Source: Acidimicrobiia bacterium (GTDB taxonomy: Bacteria; Actinomycetota; Acidimicrobiia; Spongiisociales; UBA5794). Taken from it: DNA of 8,970 nt. The stretch lies in contig JABDIW010000233.1 of NCBI GenBank assembly GCA_013003515.1, positions 1-8,970 of the forward strand, given 5' to 3'. Within the stretch, counting starts at the first letter, position 1; every line of letters starts with the position of its first letter. A program made the translations under genes and the position numbers. Below the pieces are notes generated by a model. The model did no database searches. It was not told where the DNA came from and saw nothing but the letters and a program-made list of their open reading frames with translations. Below, in pieces: positions 6,203-8,970 of this stretch.

Positions 6203-6219
6203 CTCCGCGTCGAGCGGAG
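6203..6219 (-). repeat. Second small hairpin in the pilP-aroC gap
   Basis: CTCCGC (6203-6208) and GCGGAG (6214-6219) can form a six-base-pair stem with a five-base loop. It lies between the PilP-like stop and the larger hairpin, so the pil mRNA would end with two stem-loops in a row. Too short to be sure on its own. Confidence 0.35.
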
Positions 6220-6234
6220 AACTATGTGATCCGT

Positions 6235-6756
6235 TCATTTCAGGATCTGTTGACCGACCTTGAGTTCGAAGGCCTTGTCACCGAATAAGAAGACGCCGCG
6301 ATCGGATTCGAGACTCACCACCGAGAACGAGCCTGCAAACGTGTCACCGACTCCCACCTCATAGGTCGTGGTGCCGACCGTCACCACGGCGATCAGCTCG
6401 CCTGCCACGGTCTTGATCTCGAGCAACGTCACCGTGTTGCCTGATGGGGTGAAGCCACCGCCGGGTTCGCCGCCGACACCGGGGATGCCAGTGACCGGCG
6501 AGTCCGGAGTGATCAGCGGGCGGAACGGATCGCGAGGCTGTGACAACTGGAAGGCCCCGACCACGGTGACGCTGTCCTCCACCTGAAGCGCCGAGGCGTC
6601 GACCACCGGTACCGGCTGTGCCACGGCCACAGGGGCAAGGGAAGAAGCCGAGAACACGCCACCGCTGATCATCAGCCACGAGGCGGTCGCTGCCGTGGCG
6701 AGTAGCACCAGACCAGCGACAAAGGCGCTGAGCGTCCGGGTCAGGTCACGTTTCAC
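6235..6756 (-). CDS. PilP-like type IV pilus assembly protein, membrane-anchored
   Basis: Probably the fourth protein of the PilMNO(P) inner-membrane alignment complex. The 173-residue product has one N-terminal membrane segment (about 8-31), a Pro/Gly-rich linker, the PilP hallmark RDPFRPL at 75-81, a flexible Gly/Pro stretch (85-105), and a beta-rich C-terminal domain (about 107-172). In that domain TYEVGVGDTF (131-140) and the closing FELKVGQQILK (163-173) resemble the PilP/GspC homology-region fold. Unlike proteobacterial PilP there is no lipobox cysteine, so it would be held by its transmembrane helix. The start is GTG at 6756, overlapping the pilO stop as GTGA, with a strong ribosome site GGAGGTGAT (6770-6762) within the last pilO codons. 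The RDPF motif and position after pilO support the call; overall similarity is too low to give the symbol firmly. Confidence 0.7.
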   Translation of the reverse strand: MKRDLTRTLSAFVAGLVLLATAATASWLMISGGVFSASSLAPVAVAQPVPVVDASALQVEDSVTVVGAFQLSQPRDPFRPLITPDSPVTGIPGVGGEPGGGFTPSGNTVTLLEIKTVAGELIAVVTVGTTTYEVGVGDTFAGSFSVVSLESDRGVFLFGDKAFELKVGQQILK

Positions 6757-7418
6757 GAGCCATCACCTCCATCACCGCCGTCGCCTTCCCCGTCGTCCGT
6801 GACCACAGGCACGGCAACGGTCGAGCGAGTGAACAGCCGGGCAGACAGCGACACCTGTAGTCGGCTGTCCTCGGGTCGTTGCCTTGGCTCCTCCACCGCG
6901 TCTTCGTCCTCTTCGGTGGTCTCCTCGACCACTTCCTCCTCGGCTGCGACTGGGTTCAACGACAACGTGTCGACGACGACCAACCGCTCGAGATCCTCGA
7001 GTCCGTATAGGAACCCGAGAACTTCGAAATACTCACCCTGGAAGTTCAAGGCCACCGTCATCGTGTAGAGCGTCGACCCTTCCGCCTGAGCCGGCACGGC
7101 CGATGAGATGCTGGAGACCTCGATGCCAGTGGTGTCGGCGAGGAAGGTGAGATCCTCGAGGAACGCGTCGAGCTCGGGATCGGTCGGGATCGAACTCTCC
7201 ATCTCACCGAGAGCGAAGAGGAAGCTCAGCTCGTTGTCCTGGACGACCCGCAACTGGGCGATCTGCGCCTGCAGCACGGTCTCCTGCGACCTGGCGTCGT
7301 CGAGCGCCAGGTTGGCCTCATCGATCTTCGCATTGCGTGGCGAGATCAGAAGGAACCACCACAAGGCGGTGATGACAAGGAAGCCGAGGACGATGAAGAG
7401 CAAAGTGGTGCGTTTCAT
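6753..7418 (-). CDS. pilO: Type IV pilus inner-membrane protein PilO
   Basis: A bitopic membrane protein that dimerises with PilN and helps link the PilM ring to the pilus platform. The 221-residue product has a short cytoplasmic start, a transmembrane helix (about 5-26), a coiled coil (about 30-62), and a ferredoxin-like extracytoplasmic domain. The domain carries the PilO-type IPTDPELDAFLEDLTFLAD (77-95) and GEYFEVLGFLYGLEDLERLV (128-147) segments. An acidic insertion (about 159-183, mostly Glu and Asp) interrupts the domain before the last strand (RLQVSLSARLF, 186-196). The protein ends in a Gly-Asp-rich tail (208-221) whose codons also form the ribosome site of the next gene. The ATG at 7418 overlaps the pilN stop by one base (TGATG) and has no Shine-Dalgarno, so it is probably translated by coupling. 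Confidence 0.88.
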   Translation of the reverse strand: MKRTTLLFIVLGFLVITALWWFLLISPRNAKIDEANLALDDARSQETVLQAQIAQLRVVQDNELSFLFALGEMESSIPTDPELDAFLEDLTFLADTTGIEVSSISSAVPAQAEGSTLYTMTVALNFQGEYFEVLGFLYGLEDLERLVVVDTLSLNPVAAEEEVVEETTEEDEDAVEEPRQRPEDSRLQVSLSARLFTRSTVAVPVVTDDGEGDGGDGGDGS

Positions 7419-8029
7419 CAGGGAATCACCGGAACCCTGTCGGCTATCCGATTCGAGACGGCGGCGCCTGTCAGCGACGTGGTGGAGGAGAAGGTGACGA
7501 TGGGCGCCTCGCCGATTTGGCCCTGGCTGACAGAAGTCACCCAGCCACCTGCCATCGACGGGAAGCGGTCGTCATCGATGGAACGCAACCAGGCCGACAC
7601 ATCGGGGAAGTCGAAGCCGGTTCCGCTGACGGTGATCGTGCCGACGCTGCCATCTTCGGAGAAGGAGGCAGAGCCACCGAAGGTCGAGAGCCATACCCTC
7701 TCCGGCATCATCCGCGCCAGGTCGTTGAGCAACCGGCCCCAGGACACGTCGGTGATGAGGGCCTCCTGAAGCAGGAGGACGTCGGTGAGATACCTGTTCT
7801 GGAGTTCGCGACTGTCCCCGAGAGCATTGAGCTCCCGCTGTTTGTCCTGAACGACCTCTTCCTGCTGCACGACCTCGTCTTCGGCGGAACCGACACGGCC
7901 CTGCCACCACAGCGTGAGCAGAGCGAGAACGGCGACGTAGAGCAGGCCGATCAACAGGATGCGGTACAGCCTGCGGCGTCCGGCCGCCTTGGCGAACGCC
8001 TCGGGCGGAAGCAGGTTGATGGGCCTCAC
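7418..8029 (-). CDS. pilN: Type IV pilus inner-membrane protein PilN
   Basis: A bitopic protein whose short cytoplasmic N terminus docks on PilM and whose outer part pairs with PilO. The product of 203 residues begins M-R-P-I-N-L-L-P-P, the conserved INLLP PilM-binding motif at 4-8, followed by a basic patch, a transmembrane helix (about 23-42), a coiled coil (about 48-92), and a ferredoxin-like domain with WGRLLNDLARMMPERVWLST (97-116). An earlier in-frame GTG at 8044 would add five residues. GTG at 8029 is preferred because it places INLLP at the very N terminus and gives the four-base GTGA overlap with the pilM stop that recurs in this window. A weak GGGTGGG lies upstream. The last 20 residues after the final strand are less conserved in type. 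Confidence 0.9.
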   Translation of the reverse strand: MRPINLLPPEAFAKAAGRRRLYRILLIGLLYVAVLALLTLWWQGRVGSAEDEVVQQEEVVQDKQRELNALGDSRELQNRYLTDVLLLQEALITDVSWGRLLNDLARMMPERVWLSTFGGSASFSEDGSVGTITVSGTGFDFPDVSAWLRSIDDDRFPSMAGGWVTSVSQGQIGEAPIVTFSSTTSLTGAAVSNRIADRVPVIP

Positions 8030-8970
8030 AAGCCCACCCCCCACAGTCCGAGCCCGACGGCCGCAGGCAAGATCGGCTGCGCTGCCTGGAGTTCCTCTTC
8101 GCTCAGCTGCACTCTGCCGGTCTCGACGTAGTCGAGGATCTTGGCGGGAGCGATGGGCAGTCCGAGCACCCGGCCCATGCGGTTGGCGAGGTGAGGAAGA
8201 CGTGCTGCGTTGCCGGCGACGATGAGCTTCTCGATCTCGACGTCCTCGCCCTGGCTCCTGAAGAAGCTCATCGAGCCTCGGAGTTCCTCGATCAAGGCGT
8301 CGGCGACGCGGGTCAATGCCCGCTGCGCTGCCGACGTGTCGTCGATCCCATCCGGCAGTTCGGCGGGGGCGACGCCGATGGTCTTCTTCATCTCCTCGGC
8401 CGTCTCTTCGTCGACCTCGAGCGTCTCGACGAGGGCCTGCGTGAAGTCGTCGCCACCGCGTGGCAGCAAGCGCACGAAGCGGGCTACCCCACCTTGAGCG
8501 ATGACCACCTGGGTCATCGACTGGCCGATATCGACAACAGCATTCGTGGGGCTCCCGACCATTGGAGCCACGCTGACGACCGCCCTGACGAGACCGAAGG
8601 GCTGAAGATCGACGGCGGCGAGGGAGACGCCGGCCGCCTCGGCGACCCTGACCAACGAGTCGACGACCTCGCGACCGATGGCCACGACGAGAATCGATTG
8701 CATCGGCTCACCCTCGGGTGTGACGAACTCCTCCAACGGCACGTAGTCGAGCACGGCCTCTTCGACGGCGATGGGGAGCGAGTCCTGAACCTGGAACGGC
8801 AGAGCCTCTTTCATCTCCGACTCGTCCATCTGCGGGACGTCGACCTGGCGAACCACGACGCGCTGGTTGGCGGTTCCGATGACGACCCGCTTCTTGGGAA
8901 GCTTGAAGCGCTTGAACAGGGCGGACACGGCCTCGGCGACGGCGTCTTCATCGAAGATCTCACCCGCCTG
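8026..8970 (-). CDS. pilM: Type IV pilus assembly ATPase-fold protein PilM, 5' end cut by window edge
   Basis: A cytoplasmic actin/FtsA-like protein that binds the PilN N terminus and links the membrane complex to the PilB/PilT motors. The visible 314 residues lack only the N-terminal part with the first phosphate loop. The frame is open to base 8970 and reads Q-A-G-E-I-F-D-E-D-A-V at the edge, the segment just before the first conserved helix in PilM. GTG at 8928 is therefore internal and not the start. Counting from the edge, VDIGQSMTQVVI (146-157) is the second phosphate motif, FVRLLPRGGDDFTQAL (165-180) follows it, and LIVAGNAARLPHL (249-261) fills the adenosine-motif position. The SHS2-type domain 1C lies about residues 23-120. 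The stop overlaps the pilN GTG by four bases. Confidence 0.92.
   Translation of the reverse strand, partial: QAGEIFDEDAVAEAVSALFKRFKLPKKRVVIGTANQRVVVRQVDVPQMDESEMKEALPFQVQDSLPIAVEEAVLDYVPLEEFVTPEGEPMQSILVVAIGREVVDSLVRVAEAAGVSLAAVDLQPFGLVRAVVSVAPMVGSPTNAVVDIGQSMTQVVIAQGGVARFVRLLPRGGDDFTQALVETLEVDEETAEEMKKTIGVAPAELPDGIDDTSAAQRALTRVADALIEELRGSMSFFRSQGEDVEIEKLIVAGNAARLPHLANRMGRVLGLPIAPAKILDYVETGRVQLSEEELQAAQPILPAAVGLGLWGVGL

Noticed and set aside
6229..6247. Small inverted repeat GATCC/GGATC around the PilP-like stop
   Set aside because: Only five base pairs with a nine-base gap; expected by chance.
8926..8928. GTG as the pilM start
   Set aside because: The frame stays open with PilM-like sequence to the window edge, and the family's N-terminal phosphate motif is still missing.

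Overview
The window is GC-rich, gene-dense chromosome from a bacterium, and every convincing gene is on the minus strand, so transcription runs from base 8970 towards base 1. The order aroC-aroK-aroB-pepQ-efp-nusB-pyrR-pyrB is typical of Actinobacteria. Several details agree with that: PyrB has HPGPMIRG where many others have HPGPxNRG, GTG starts and 1-4 base overlaps are common, and the PyrR site sits over a Shine-Dalgarno with no terminator. A PilM/PilN/PilO set directly upstream points to a deep-branching actinobacterium that makes type IV pili, such as the Acidimicrobiia or Thermoleophilia, rather than to Mycobacterium or Streptomyces. The lineage is inferred, not proven.

Block 1 (8970 to 6235) is the tail of a type IV pilus assembly operon: pilM (5' end outside the window), pilN, pilO and a short PilP-like gene. 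All are joined by 1 or 4 base overlaps. They encode the cytoplasmic actin-like PilM and the membrane alignment proteins. No secretin gene (pilQ) follows; the block ends in two hairpins, one a near-perfect 16-bp inverted repeat, in the only ~100-base gap of the window (6135-6234).

Block 2 (6134 to 1430) is aroC, aroK, aroB (chorismate synthase, shikimate kinase, 3-dehydroquinate synthase), then an M24 Xaa-Pro peptidase, elongation factor P and NusB. Each overlaps the next by 1, 4 or 16 bases, which suggests a single translationally coupled transcript. aroC has no Shine-Dalgarno and may be leaderless.

Block 3 (1436 to 1) is the start of the pyrimidine operon: pyrR and pyrB (3' end outside the window). 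In the 57 bases between nusB and pyrR lies a well-formed PyrR-binding hairpin. Its lower stem can pair with the only good ribosome binding site there. That site serves a nine-codon leader ORF whose stop overlaps the pyrR ATG, so the likely control is translational repression of pyrR through a coupled leader peptide. This is the most interesting element in the window.

There is no mobile element, CRISPR array, tRNA, rRNA or evident horizontally acquired island. No stretch longer than about 100 bases lacks a gene.
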